Assembly (NCBI RefSeq): GCF_000803065.1 | Contig: NZ_JSXI01000056.1 | Span: 1 to 64,000 of the forward strand | Reading direction: 5' to 3' | DNA: 64,000 nucleotides | From: Sphingomonas sp. ERG5 | GTDB taxonomy: Bacteria > Pseudomonadota > Alphaproteobacteria > Sphingomonadales > Sphingomonadaceae | Notes under the pieces: model-generated | Database searches by the model: none | Seen by the model: the letters and a program-made list of their open reading frames with translations, nothing else | Told to the model about the DNA's origin: nothing | Part shown: piece after piece, positions 37,091 through 45,969 of the stretch | Layout of the letters: each line of letters starts with the position of its first letter | Numbering within the stretch: the first letter of the stretch is position 1 | Program-made: the position numbers and the translations under genes

Positions 37091-37105
37091 TGATATTAAG
37101 TATCA
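37091..37105. promoter_or_regulatory. AT-rich dyad TGATATTAAGTATCA upstream of the ZnuD-like receptor
   Basis: A 15-bp dyad with perfect 5-bp arms (TGATA/TATCA), 40 bases before the ATG at 37051, in DNA clearly more AT-rich than the surroundings. The position and symmetry suit an operator for a metal regulator such as Zur or Fur, but it matches neither consensus well. Confidence 0.35.
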
Positions 37106-37215
37106 ATGCCGTTCGTCGTTGCGACGGCACGGCTCGACGCTGCGCGCATCGCCGCTCATTTTTTCGCAGATCAATGGAGGCCGGTCGACGTCCTCCCAAC
37201 CGGCCCCCACCGCCG

Positions 37216-39366
37216 TCAGATCTTCTCGCTGATGCCGAAGAAGAAACCGCGCCGCTGGCCGAATTGCGGCGCGCCGACGCCAATGCCGGACCCGTCGCGG
37301 ATCTCGTAGACATGATCCGCGACGTTGAAGATGTCGGCGCGAACCTCCAGGCCGGTGCCGGCGAAATGATGGCTCGCGGTCAGATTGAACACGGCATAGG
37401 GCGGCAGCTTGCCGCCATTGGGCACATCGCCATCCCTGCGCAGCCCCGACCCATAGATCATGCTCGTGCCCAATTTGGTGCCGTCGCTGAAGCGGTACGA
37501 CGCGCCGCCCGACCCGGTATAGGTCTGGTCATGGTCGAGATAGATATAATGGTTCTGGATATAGGCGACATCGGCAGGGTCGAAGTTGAACTCTCCCGAT
37601 GCGATCGTCTGGCCCTGCGCCTTGGCATAAGCGATATTGCCGTAGATCTGCCATGCGCCATGCGCGTAGCTGATATTGCCCTCCACCCCGTCGATCCGGC
37701 CATGGGCATAGTTGAACGGGGTGAGGATGATCGGCGCACCGAACTGTCCCTCATCGATCAGATTCTTCGAGCGGCGATGATAGGCATCGATGCCGATCGT
37801 CACATCGCCCAATTTCTGTTCGGCGCCGATATCGAGATAATCCTGCCGCTCGGCGAACGGCGTCGTCGATGTCAGGCCGTTCGGCGCTTCCGCGCTGGTG
37901 TTGACGAATTTGGCGACGCTGGTCGTCGCGACATTGGCGAACGGCGCGGGTGAGAAATAACGCGCATAACCGGCATGGAGCGTCAGCCCATGGATCGGGG
38001 TCAGCACCGCGTTGATCCGTGGCGAGAACTGCGATTCGGCGCGGAAGCCATTATAATGATCGAACCGGCCGCCAAAATTGACCGTCAGCGCCCGGGACAA
38101 TTTCCATTCGTCCTGCAGATAGGCGCTGTACGTCCATTCGGTCGCCGCGCCATTATCGGCGATGCTGATCGGCTCGCCGCTCTGATGGAAATCGCCATTG
38201 TCATCGACCGTGCCGGGGAAAACCTGGCTTGTCGTCCGGCTGTTGCCACGATCGCGCGAGATGATCACCCCGCCGCGCAATGTGTGCGCATCGCCGGCGC
38301 GATAGACGCCCTCAAGCTGTCCGCCGACGCTGAAATCCTGCTTGAACGCGGCTTGCGCAATACCGTTGAACAGCAATTCGCCCAGCGTGTCCGGCGTGTA
38401 GCGCAAGCTCGAATAGCGCGCGAACAGCGATGCCTGCAGCGTCACCGGCCCGGCGTCGTGCAGGAAGCTGGCAATGCCGAACGCGGTGCGTTCACGCTGC
38501 CGCTCGTCGAGATTGTCGCTGAGGAAATCGGTCACGCCCCCGACGCTATAGGTGCCGTCGGGATGCAGTCCGCGCGGATTGGGGATCTGGAAGCTCTGGT
38601 CGGAATAGCCGCCGATGAACGACACGCGATTGCCTTCGTCCAGCGTGTGGTCGAGATAGACAAAGCCCTGATACTGGTTGGTCTTGTCGTGCAGCGCGGT
38701 TCGGTCGGGATCGACCGCCTCGATGCCCAGGTCGCTGTGGCGATAGCTGCCGGTGACGTAATAATTCGTCGCGCCGGTCGATCCGCCATATTCGATGCTT
38801 GGCTCGATCGTGCCGTGACTGCCGCCATAGAGCGACAGCTCGCCGCCATTGTTGAAGCCGCTCTTGGTCGTGATGTCGATGATCCCGGCGGTGCGCAGGC
38901 CATATTGCGCGGGCAGCGCGCCGGTCCGCAGATCGAAGCGATCGACCAGCCGTGGCGACAATGTCTGGCCGAACACCGCGACGCCTTCGGGCAGGATCGT
39001 CCCGTTGATGCGATATTGCAGGTTGTTGTGATCGTCGCGGACATGGAACTGGCCGAACCCGTCCTGCACCACGCCGGGCAGTTGCAGCAGGATCTGGTTC
39101 AATTGCTGATTGTCGCCGCCCGGCAACGCCTGAATCGTCTCATTGGTGATGGTGTAGGTGGTTGCGCCAAGGCTTGGCTGAATCGAGGCACGGGCGCGAT
39201 CGAGGCGCGTGGTCACGACGATGTCGCGGCCATCATTGGCGATCTTGCCGGCTTTGGCCGGCGCGCCGGCTGCGGCGGGCGGATCAGCGGCGGGCGGCGC
39301 CTCCTGGGCGAGTGCGGGTTGAGCGAGAATAACGGCAACACTGGCAAGCAGGAGAGAACGGATCAT
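37216..39366 (-). CDS. TonB-dependent receptor
   Basis: A 716-residue receptor whose signal peptide (MIRSLLLASVAVILAQPALA-Q) is almost that of the next gene. DIVVTTRLDRARASI is the TonB-box region. The plug has LLQLPGVVQDGFGQFHVRDDHNNLQYRINGTILP and the barrel ends in FFFGISEKI. The plug differs in style from iron-siderophore receptors (no LRGP block; instead DLRTGALPAQYGLRTAGIIDITTKSG), as in receptors for carbohydrate or unknown ligands. ATG 39366 has AAAGG upstream. The 280 bp upstream to 39647 contain only a likely promoter region (TATAACAT near 39410) and no gene. Confidence 0.88.
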   Translation of the reverse strand: MIRSLLLASVAVILAQPALAQEAPPAADPPAAAGAPAKAGKIANDGRDIVVTTRLDRARASIQPSLGATTYTITNETIQALPGGDNQQLNQILLQLPGVVQDGFGQFHVRDDHNNLQYRINGTILPEGVAVFGQTLSPRLVDRFDLRTGALPAQYGLRTAGIIDITTKSGFNNGGELSLYGGSHGTIEPSIEYGGSTGATNYYVTGSYRHSDLGIEAVDPDRTALHDKTNQYQGFVYLDHTLDEGNRVSFIGGYSDQSFQIPNPRGLHPDGTYSVGGVTDFLSDNLDERQRERTAFGIASFLHDAGPVTLQASLFARYSSLRYTPDTLGELLFNGIAQAAFKQDFSVGGQLEGVYRAGDAHTLRGGVIISRDRGNSRTTSQVFPGTVDDNGDFHQSGEPISIADNGAATEWTYSAYLQDEWKLSRALTVNFGGRFDHYNGFRAESQFSPRINAVLTPIHGLTLHAGYARYFSPAPFANVATTSVAKFVNTSAEAPNGLTSTTPFAERQDYLDIGAEQKLGDVTIGIDAYHRRSKNLIDEGQFGAPIILTPFNYAHGRIDGVEGNISYAHGAWQIYGNIAYAKAQGQTIASGEFNFDPADVAYIQNHYIYLDHDQTYTGSGGASYRFSDGTKLGTSMIYGSGLRRDGDVPNGGKLPPYAVFNLTASHHFAGTGLEVRADIFNVADHVYEIRDGSGIGVGAPQFGQRRGFFFGISEKI

Positions 39367-39646
39367 GGCGAACCTTTCATATCGTATCCGCGCCATAAAT
39401 GGTATGTTATAAGGTCACAATACTGCTTGCCGCAGCTGGGAACCGGACTGGCGCTGTTATGACGCCGGACCGGGACGGCAGCGCTCAAACCCCCCCAGGC
39501 CGGACGGCGGCGAGCCCGGACCCCGGCGGCACCCCATGGCCGCCCCCCGGGCTTGTTCCAGGGGTCACGGTGCCGCAAAGACGCGTCGCGCCCGCCCGTC
39601 CCGCCGGATGTCGATCGGTTCCTGGGCGCACGATATGGAGATTCAC

Positions 39647-40477
39647 ATGCCCCGCCTGCGCTCATTGCTGTTCGTTCCCGGCGATCGTCCCGACCGGATG
39701 GAGAAAGCGCTCGCACTCGGCGCCGATGTGCTGATCCTCGATCTGGAGGATTCGGTCAGCCCGGCGGCGAAGCCCGAAGCGCGTGCGGCGGTGGCGGCAT
39801 TTCTGCGCCGGCCGCGCACCGCGACGCTTTATGTCCGGGTCAATCCACTCGATTCGGGGCTGATCGACGACGATCTGGCGGCTGTCCTGCCGGCTGGCCC
39901 TGACGGGCTGCTGCTGCCCAAGGCGGAAGGGGCGGCGTCGCTCGCCGCGCTCGATGCGCGGCTGTCGGGCGATATCGCGATCCTGCCGATCGCGACCGAG
40001 ACGCCGGCGGCGATTTTTTCGCTGGGCAGCTATGGCGGCGTCACCTCCCGGCTCGCCGGGCTGACCTGGGGCGCGGAGGATCTGCCCGCCGCGATCGGGG
40101 CGGCAACCTCGCGTGAGGCCGATGGCAGCTATACCGCACCCTATCAACTCGCCCGCTCGCTCACCCTGTTCGGCGCGCATGCGGCGGGCGTGCTGGCGAT
40201 CGAGACGGTCTATCCCGATTTCCGCGATCTCGATGGCCTGGCCGCCTATGCCGCGCGGGCACGGCGCGACGGCTTTACCGGCATGATGGCGATCCATCCG
40301 GCGCAGGTGCCGGTGATCAACGCCGCCTTCACGCCAAGCGCGGCGGAGATCGAGCATGCCCGCCAAGTCGTTGCCCTGTTCGACGCGAACCCGGGAGCGG
40401 GGGCGCTGGCGCTCGACGGCAAGATGGTCGACGCGCCGCACCTGAAATCGGCGAAGCGGCTACTCGCCGGGGTGTAA
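39647..40477 (+). CDS. CoA-ester lyase (HpcH/HpaI, CitE-like)
   Basis: A 276-residue TIM-barrel lyase. SLLFVPGDRPDRMEKAL and ADVLILDLEDSVSP at the start are typical of CitE-like and malyl-CoA/citramalyl-CoA lyases; the central LLLPKAEG and WGAEDLPAAIGA contain metal and substrate residues, and GMMAIHPAQVPVIN the C-terminal part. The substrate is not determined by the sequence; citramalyl-CoA is common for stand-alone copies. GGAG lies 8 bases before 39647. Its end overlaps the convergent PAP2 gene by 18 bp. Confidence 0.88.
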   Translation: MPRLRSLLFVPGDRPDRMEKALALGADVLILDLEDSVSPAAKPEARAAVAAFLRRPRTATLYVRVNPLDSGLIDDDLAAVLPAGPDGLLLPKAEGAASLAALDARLSGDIAILPIATETPAAIFSLGSYGGVTSRLAGLTWGAEDLPAAIGAATSREADGSYTAPYQLARSLTLFGAHAAGVLAIETVYPDFRDLDGLAAYAARARRDGFTGMMAIHPAQVPVINAAFTPSAAEIEHARQVVALFDANPGAGALALDGKMVDAPHLKSAKRLLAGV

Positions 40478-41209
40478 CACCGAAACCCCGGCGCGCCTGA
40501 GCCTGGCCCAGGCGCCGATCGCCCACCAGCCGATCGCCCACAGCGTCCCGAATGCCCAGCCGCCAAGCACATCGCTTGGCCAGTGCACGCCAAGATAGAC
40601 CCGGCTCATGCCGATCGCAGTGACCAGCACCACCGCGACGCTCAGGATATAGCGGCGCGATCCGCTCCCTGGCGCGATCTGCATGACCAGCGTCGCGATG
40701 GTCAGATAGATGATCGCGCTGTTGGCGGCATGGCCGCTCGGGAAACTGGCCGAGCTGACCTGGACGAGATGATCGGTCAGCTCGGGGCGCGGGCGACCGA
40801 CCAGCGACTTGACGATGCCGACCGCGATCGAGCCGCTGATCGTGCCGCCCAGCACCAGCCACATCGTCAGCCACAGCCGCCGCACGGCCAGGAAGCCCGC
40901 AGTGATGATGACGATCAGCACCAGCACGGTCTCGCCGCCCAGCGCCGTCACATCGATGGCCGCCTGCTTCATCCAGAACGGGCCGACCGGCACGCCATGC
41001 GCCTCGCCATGCCGCGCGGCGAGCAGCAGCGCCGAATCGAACGCGAAACGATGGCCACGATCGACAAACAGGCCGATCAGCGTGACGATCAGCGCCGCCA
41101 GCGCGACCGCGCCGCCCGCGGCAAGCAACCAGCGTGGCTGCCGAACGCCGCCGGGCACCTGTCCAACGGCATCGGCGCCTTCGGCATGAAGCGGATCTTC
41201 AGCGATCAT
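40460..41209 (-). CDS. PAP2-family membrane phosphatase
   Basis: A 249-residue membrane protein with about six helices. The three phosphatase motifs are complete: KSLVGRPRP, PSGH, and SRVYLGVHWPSD. It should dephosphorylate a lipid phosphate such as undecaprenyl pyrophosphate or phosphatidic acid, with the active site facing the periplasm. ATG 41209 has only a weak ribosome site. Confidence 0.9.
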   Translation of the reverse strand: MIAEDPLHAEGADAVGQVPGGVRQPRWLLAAGGAVALAALIVTLIGLFVDRGHRFAFDSALLLAARHGEAHGVPVGPFWMKQAAIDVTALGGETVLVLIVIITAGFLAVRRLWLTMWLVLGGTISGSIAVGIVKSLVGRPRPELTDHLVQVSSASFPSGHAANSAIIYLTIATLVMQIAPGSGSRRYILSVAVVLVTAIGMSRVYLGVHWPSDVLGGWAFGTLWAIGWWAIGAWARLRRAGVSVLHPGE

Positions 41210-41242
41210 ATGACTCGATCATGGCTGTTCTCGCGGTGATGG

Positions 41243-41283
41243 CTGGGCTGTCGGGATTCGACCCGGAGACCTACAGATTAAAG
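41243..41283. repeat. Degenerate copy of the 3' half of tRNA-Lys (att-like repeat)
   Basis: This 41-bp stretch repeats the T-arm and anticodon side of the tRNA-Lys gene at 41738-41813: TCGGGATTCG, GAGACCTACAGATTAAA and flanking GATGG are shared, with small indels. The two copies are in the same orientation, about 455 bp apart. It is the pattern left when an element integrates at a tRNA 3' end: the gene is restored and the displaced 3' end marks the far edge. Confidence 0.7.
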
Positions 41284-41579
41284 CCCGCTGGCCGGTATAC
41301 ATCGGTGGTACCCTCTTCCGGCTGCAGGACCAGAATGACGTTCTCCGGTTGCGACCAGTCGCGCGACATCACAAATGCCGCAAACTCGTTGACGTTCGCG
41401 AAATGATTAATGCCCGCGGCCATCGCCCGGAATTGCGGATGCTTTGAGCCGCCTGCCAGATCAGCGACATCGACAAGCTGAGCACCGTCGCAATGATCGG
41501 CCAGCCAGTCCTGTATTGGCTGCAACGGGTAATCCTCGCCAAACATCACGATCAACATTACTCCTGTGACGACCGACAT
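41271..41579 (-). CDS. Orphan protein between tRNA-Lys and its 3' remnant
   Basis: A 102-residue frame (an inner start at MLIVMFGEDYPLQP is possible). No family recognised and no signal peptide beyond a short hydrophobic start. Its last residues (GFNL) and TAG stop lie inside the tRNA-Lys remnant, so the stop was created by the duplicated tRNA sequence. It is the only frame in the 455-bp interval and may be what is left of a mobile element's cargo. No integrase is present. Confidence 0.5.
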   Translation of the reverse strand: MSVVTGVMLIVMFGEDYPLQPIQDWLADHCDGAQLVDVADLAGGSKHPQFRAMAAGINHFANVNEFAAFVMSRDWSQPENVILVLQPEEGTTDVYRPAGFNL

Positions 41580-41737
41580 GAGGCGTATCCATCAAAATGC
41601 CGAGCAAGCGGTCATGGTCCTCATGACTCGGCCGCTTTTCATCGTAACCATGTCAGCGAAAATGCGAAGTCGGAACGACAGACGTTCAACGAAGGCAGGC
41701 CTTTCAAAAACGCAAGGCTTTGCACGGTGTTCGGCGA

Positions 41738-41813
<76 letters not shown>

Positions 41814-41840
41814 CCACACATGCCGGGCAAGTGACGCGCG

Positions 41841-42326
41841 TTAGGGGGGCGAGGCGCGCTGGTCAACCGCGCGCAGGCGGTAAGCGAGCTGCCGCACGCT
41901 CAGCCCGGTGATCGGATCGCGCCAGCCGGGTGCGATCCGGGTCAGCGGATCGAGCACGAAGCGACGCGCGCGAAAGCCGATATGCGGGACGGTCAGGCCG
42001 GCCCCGCCCCAGCTGCCGCCCGACCACAGGATGATGTCGAGGTCGATCACCCGTGCGCCCCAGCGCTGCCCGCGCCGTCGCCCGAATTCGCGCTCGATCG
42101 CTTTCAATCGCGCGAGCAAGGCGGGCGGATCGTCGCGGGTTTCGATCAGCACGGCCGTATTGGCGAAACGCCGGATCGACGGGCCGATCGGCGCGCTGGC
42201 GATGATCGGCGCCACCGCCACCACGTTCGGCAGGAGGCGGATCGCGGCGATTACCTCGGCTTCGGGGCGGCCATGGCGGCCCGGGCGGTTCGACCCGATG
42301 GAAATGGCATAAGTTGAGATCGGCAC
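41841..42326 (-). CDS. folK: 2-amino-4-hydroxy-6-hydroxymethyldihydropteridine pyrophosphokinase
   Basis: A 161-residue folate-pathway enzyme (HPPK) transferring pyrophosphate from ATP to the pterin. It begins TYAISIGSNRPGRHGRP, has the family blocks RFANTAVLIETRDDP and GQRWGARVIDLDIILW (metal-binding Asp pair), and HIGFRARRFVLDPLTRIAP. No ATG lies before the conserved start, so the GTG at 42326 (with CAGG upstream) is chosen. Only 23 bp separate it from the divergent udg gene. Confidence 0.93.
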   Translation of the reverse strand: MPISTYAISIGSNRPGRHGRPEAEVIAAIRLLPNVVAVAPIIASAPIGPSIRRFANTAVLIETRDDPPALLARLKAIEREFGRRRGQRWGARVIDLDIILWSGGSWGGAGLTVPHIGFRARRFVLDPLTRIAPGWRDPITGLSVRQLAYRLRAVDQRASPP

Positions 42327-42349
42327 GGCAACCTGCGTATCGCTTTTCG

Positions 42350-43009
42350 ATGAACTTCGCACCCAGCCCGATTCCGCACACCGAAGCGCCGCATGATTGC
42401 CCGCGCTGCCCACGTCTCGTTGCCTTTCGCGACGATCTTCGCATCGAACATCCCGATTGGTGGAATGCGCCGGTCAATGCGTTCGGCGATCCCGATGGCT
42501 GGCTCGCGATCGTCGGGCTCGCGCCGGGCAAGCACGGCGCCAACCGCACCGGGCGGCCCTTTACCGGCGATCGGTCGGGGCCGCTGCTGTTCGACACGCT
42601 GGCGAAGTTCGGGCTGGCCAGCGGCACTTATGAGGGCACGCCGGAGGACTCGCTCCGGCTCGACGGCGCGATCATCATCAACGCGGTCAAATGCCTGCCG
42701 CCACAGAACAAGCCGACACCCGAGGAAATCCGCGCCTGCCGTCCATTCCTCGCCGGCCAGGCGGCGGCATTGCCCAGGGCACGCGTGTACATCGCGCTCG
42801 GCCAGATCGCGCACCAGTCGGCGGTGAAGATTCTCGGCGGCAAATTGCCCAAATGCCGCTTCGCGCATCTCGCGGAACACCGCGTGCCCGACGGGCGCAT
42901 CCTGATCGATAGCTATCACTGCTCGCGCTACAATCAGAATACCGGACGGCTGACCGCCGAGATGTTCGAGGCGGTGTTCGCGCGGGCGCTGGAGTTGCGG
43001 CCGGCATGA
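42350..43009 (+). CDS. Uracil-DNA glycosylase, type 5 (UdgB)
   Basis: A 219-residue DNA repair enzyme removing uracil. The N-terminus holds an iron-sulfur Cys pair (CPRCPRL). The active-site block GLAPGKHGANRTGRPFTGDRSG is typical of family 5, and INAVKCLPPQNKPTPEE and SYHCSRYNQNTGRLT follow with the remaining Cys residues. ATG 42350 is used since conservation starts nearby. It overlaps the LMW-PTP-like gene by 4 bp. Confidence 0.93.
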   Translation: MNFAPSPIPHTEAPHDCPRCPRLVAFRDDLRIEHPDWWNAPVNAFGDPDGWLAIVGLAPGKHGANRTGRPFTGDRSGPLLFDTLAKFGLASGTYEGTPEDSLRLDGAIIINAVKCLPPQNKPTPEEIRACRPFLAGQAAALPRARVYIALGQIAHQSAVKILGGKLPKCRFAHLAEHRVPDGRILIDSYHCSRYNQNTGRLTAEMFEAVFARALELRPA

Positions 43010-43350
43010 GGAAAATCCTTTTCGTGTGCAGCCAGAACCGGCTGCGCAGCCCGACCGCGGAACAGATTTTCGCATCGCGGCCCGACATGGAGGTCGAGTC
43101 GGCCGGCACCAATCACGACGCCGACAACCCGCTCACCGCCGAACTGGTCGAATGGGCGGATATGATCTTCGTGATGGAGAAGGTGCATCGTACCAAACTA
43201 CAGAAGCGCTTTCGTTCGGCGCTGAAGACGACGCGGATCATCAGCCTCGATATTCCGGACGATTATGACTTCATGCAACCGGAACTGATCCGCCTGCTCG
43301 AGGCGAAGATGGCGCGCTATCTTCCTGTGTCTCCCGTCGCCGGCCAATAA
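43006..43350 (+). CDS. Low-molecular-weight tyrosine-phosphatase-like protein
   Basis: A 114-residue protein. VCSQNRLRSPTAE carries the phosphatase signature C-x5-R-S of the LMW-PTP fold, and IFVMEKVHRTKL follows. It is shorter than classical LMW-PTPs (about 150) and lacks the DPY/DPW loop near the end, so it matches the small family often annotated as a phosphotyrosine phosphatase relative; activity is uncertain. Start overlaps the udg stop (ATGA). Confidence 0.8.
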   Translation: MRKILFVCSQNRLRSPTAEQIFASRPDMEVESAGTNHDADNPLTAELVEWADMIFVMEKVHRTKLQKRFRSALKTTRIISLDIPDDYDFMQPELIRLLEAKMARYLPVSPVAGQ

Positions 43351-43550
43351 ATCCTGCCGGTGCGCGCCGCCGATCTGTCCAACCTTCGCGCCAACGGCAT
43401 TCGGCGGCATCCCGGTTCGATTCAGATCTCTTTCAACGGGCGTCATGACGGGTTTCCGGCGCGGGTGTCGCGCGTCGGTTAAAGCCTGTCCGACGGACCA
43501 GTTGAATCAGCAGAACCGGAAAACACGCAGCCATGACGACCGCCCCCAAT

Positions 43551-43682
43551 TTCCCGATATTCCCGCAGCACACCCCAAAAATTCCCGTGCGGATCCATCA
43601 AAATTCCCGCAGCTTTTCCCGCAGATTCCCGCAGAACGCTCGAAAAGGCATTTTCCCGCAGCGATTCCCGTCACTGCGGGAA
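43551..43682. repeat. Cluster of TTCCCGCAG 9-mers with a closing inverted copy
   Basis: Five exact copies of TTCCCGCAG begin at 43560, 43604, 43616, 43626 and 43653. Three shorter TTCCCG copies begin at 43551, 43582 and 43665. An inverted copy CTGCGGGAA is at 43674-43682. The last direct copy and the inverted one form a hairpin (ATTCCCG-TCACTG-CGGGAAT). Most copies are preceded by A/T runs. Spacing is irregular (10-44 bp), so it is not a simple tandem repeat. Confidence 0.75.
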
Positions 43683-43802
43683 TTTGCAACGCTGGCGCAG
43701 CGCACCAACAGGCTGCGGTTTCGAACCGACATGATCCCGCCGATTCAACCCCGCGTCTCGAACCGCTAGCGCGGTTTCGAGCTGAGTTGATCCACTCACC
43801 TT

Positions 43803-43894
43803 TCCGTTCGCTCTGAGCTTGTCGAAGGGCCGTTCTTCTTCGGCTGCCTGTGCTGCAAGAAAGAACGGGGCTTCGAGAAGCTCAGCCCGAACGG
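43803..43894. repeat. REP-like inverted element, copy 3
   Basis: Two facing arms: CCGTTCGCTCTGAGCTTGTCGAAG on the left (degenerate arm, cited here in full as positions 43804-43827 with core GAGCTTGTCGAAG) and GGGCTTCGAGAAGCTCAGCCC on the right. The loop contains GCCGTTCTTCTT and AAGAAAGAACGG, which pair to form an inner hairpin. The right arm is nearly that of copy 1. Confidence 0.65.
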
Positions 43895-44076
43895 CGAGGG
43901 GTGATTCCACGCAAGCCAATGTTGCTCAGCAGGCCTCGATATGGCGGCCCGCCCCGCTCTTTCTCACTGTTGGTAAGCCTGCACTGGCTGTTCCGGCCGT
44001 TTGGCTGGCCGTTATTCGATAACAGTCAGCCAATCCGACACGAAACGCCGCGTCGCCGGAACCGCTCGGTTGATGC

Positions 44077-44260
44077 TTAGAAGCTGTTCCACCACCGACG
44101 CGCCGTGAGGGCGATGGCGGCTGCGATGACGAACGTGATCAGCGCTGCGACGCTATGGGTCGGGGAAGGCGCCACCAACGCGCTGGCGAGAGCAGCCAGC
44201 GCCATAACGACCGACAGCAAAAGAGCGGCGTATATCAGCCGCCCAATCTGTCGATCCCGC

Positions 44261-44268
<8 letters not shown>
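44077..44268 (-). CDS. Small two-helix membrane protein
   Basis: A 63-residue frame starting MSERDRQIGRLIY, with two hydrophobic stretches (about residues 11-33 and 38-56) and a basic end (ARRWWNSF). The ATG overlaps the end of aguB by 8 bp, with AGG upstream, so it could be cotranslated. No family recognised. Confidence 0.5.
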
Positions 44269-45109
<841 letters not shown>

Positions 45110-45159
45110 GGAGCGTACTTAGCGGTTCAGCGTTCGGTTTCAAATCGAGGGACGAAGAT

Positions 45160-45558
45160 ATGGATCGGTTTTTCGAAGCGGTCGCGCAGAGAGTGGCGAG
45201 CTGGGCGGGGCGTCCGCCCGCGTTCATGCTGGCGTTCCTGATCGTCGTCGTGTGGGGCATTACCGGGCCGGTGTTCCACTATTCCGACACCTGGCAGCTG
45301 GTGATCAACACCGGCACCACGATCGTCACCTTCCTGATGGTGTTCCTGATCCAGAATGCCCAGAATCGCGATGCCAGCGCGATCCAGGCCAAGCTCGACG
45401 AACTGATTCGCGCCAATATCGAAGCGCGCACCGACTTTATCGGCATCGAGCATCTGACCGAAAAGGAACTGGAGAAGATCAAGGCGATGCTCGAACGCGA
45501 ATGCGGCGATAACGAGACGCATCACGAATCGATCGAGCGCATGCTGGCGCGGCTATGA
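45160..45558 (+). CDS. Low-affinity iron permease family protein
   Basis: A 132-residue membrane protein of the PF04120 family. Two hydrophobic helices (about residues 20-37 and 45-65), the conserved INTGTTIVTFLMVFLIQNAQNRD block, then a helical cytoplasmic tail (AIQAKLDELIRAN). The iron-transport name comes from the distant yeast Fet4 relation; bacterial function is not shown. It overlaps the GFA gene by 4 bp. Confidence 0.85.
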   Translation: MDRFFEAVAQRVASWAGRPPAFMLAFLIVVVWGITGPVFHYSDTWQLVINTGTTIVTFLMVFLIQNAQNRDASAIQAKLDELIRANIEARTDFIGIEHLTEKELEKIKAMLERECGDNETHHESIERMLARL

Positions 45559-45923
45559 CCGTCGGCAGCTGCCATTGCGGGACGGTGTGCTTCACCGTGC
45601 CGGCGCCGCCGGTCGAGGTGACTGAATGCCATTGCTCGATCTGTACGAAGCTCGGCTCGCTATGCTGCTATTATCCGCCCGACCAGTTCGCCATCACGCA
45701 GGGCGAAGCGGAGCTGTCGATCTATCAATGGGGCGACCGGCTGCTCGATTTCCGCTTCTGCTCGCACTGCAGCGCGATGATCGGCTGGCGCATCCATCCG
45801 GGACTGGAAGAGGAATGCTATCCCGGCGGCGTCGGGGCGAAAGTCGGCGTCAATGCGCGGCTGATCGACGGCATCGACGCGCGGGCCTTGCCGCGCCGGG
45901 TGATCGGTAGCCCCCAGGGCTGA
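45555..45923 (+). CDS. GFA/CENP-V zinc-fold protein
   Basis: A 122-residue protein with the zinc-binding Cys pattern of the GFA (glutathione-dependent formaldehyde-activating-like) family: CHCGTV, TECHCSICTKLG and CSHCSAM. The real activity of most members is unknown. The ATG overlaps the permease stop (ATGA). Ends before a palindromic stretch that may terminate both this transcript and aguA. Confidence 0.88.
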   Translation: MTVGSCHCGTVCFTVPAPPVEVTECHCSICTKLGSLCCYYPPDQFAITQGEAELSIYQWGDRLLDFRFCSHCSAMIGWRIHPGLEEECYPGGVGAKVGVNARLIDGIDARALPRRVIGSPQG

Positions 45924-45955
45924 TCGGGCGGGCTGATCAGACGGGTCTATCGGGT

Positions 45956-45969
45956 GGGCTGATCAGCCC
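45956..45969. terminator. Palindrome GGGCTGATCAGCCC at a convergent junction
   Basis: A perfect 14-bp palindrome overlapping the aguA stop codon. Two related GGGCTGATC units precede it (near 45917 and 45930), so the 40-bp gap behind the GFA gene is made of a degenerate small repeat. There is no U-run, so termination is only possible, not shown. Confidence 0.35.

Larger units (their letters stand above)
43351..44076. other. 726-bp intergenic stretch without a convincing gene
   Basis: Several short frames exist but none has a ribosome site with sensible protein features. The stretch holds the 9-mer repeat cluster (43551-43682), a hairpin-like CTCGAACCGCTAGCGCGGTTTCGAG near 43757-43781, and REP-like copy 3 (43803-43894). 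The remainder shows nothing identifiable. It lies between the 3' end of the udg/phosphatase unit and the 3' end of the leftward aguB unit, so no promoter is required. Confidence 0.6.

Noticed and set aside
39367..39646. Cobalamin riboswitch before the 37216-39366 TonB receptor
   Set aside because: The region was checked for the conserved B12-box and flanking core motifs; none is present.
43445..43816. Frames around the TTCCCGCAG cluster (such as plus 43445-43816, plus 43533-43769 and minus 43507-43689)
   Set aside because: Their peptides only mirror the DNA repeat, overlap each other on both strands and lack ribosome sites and protein features.
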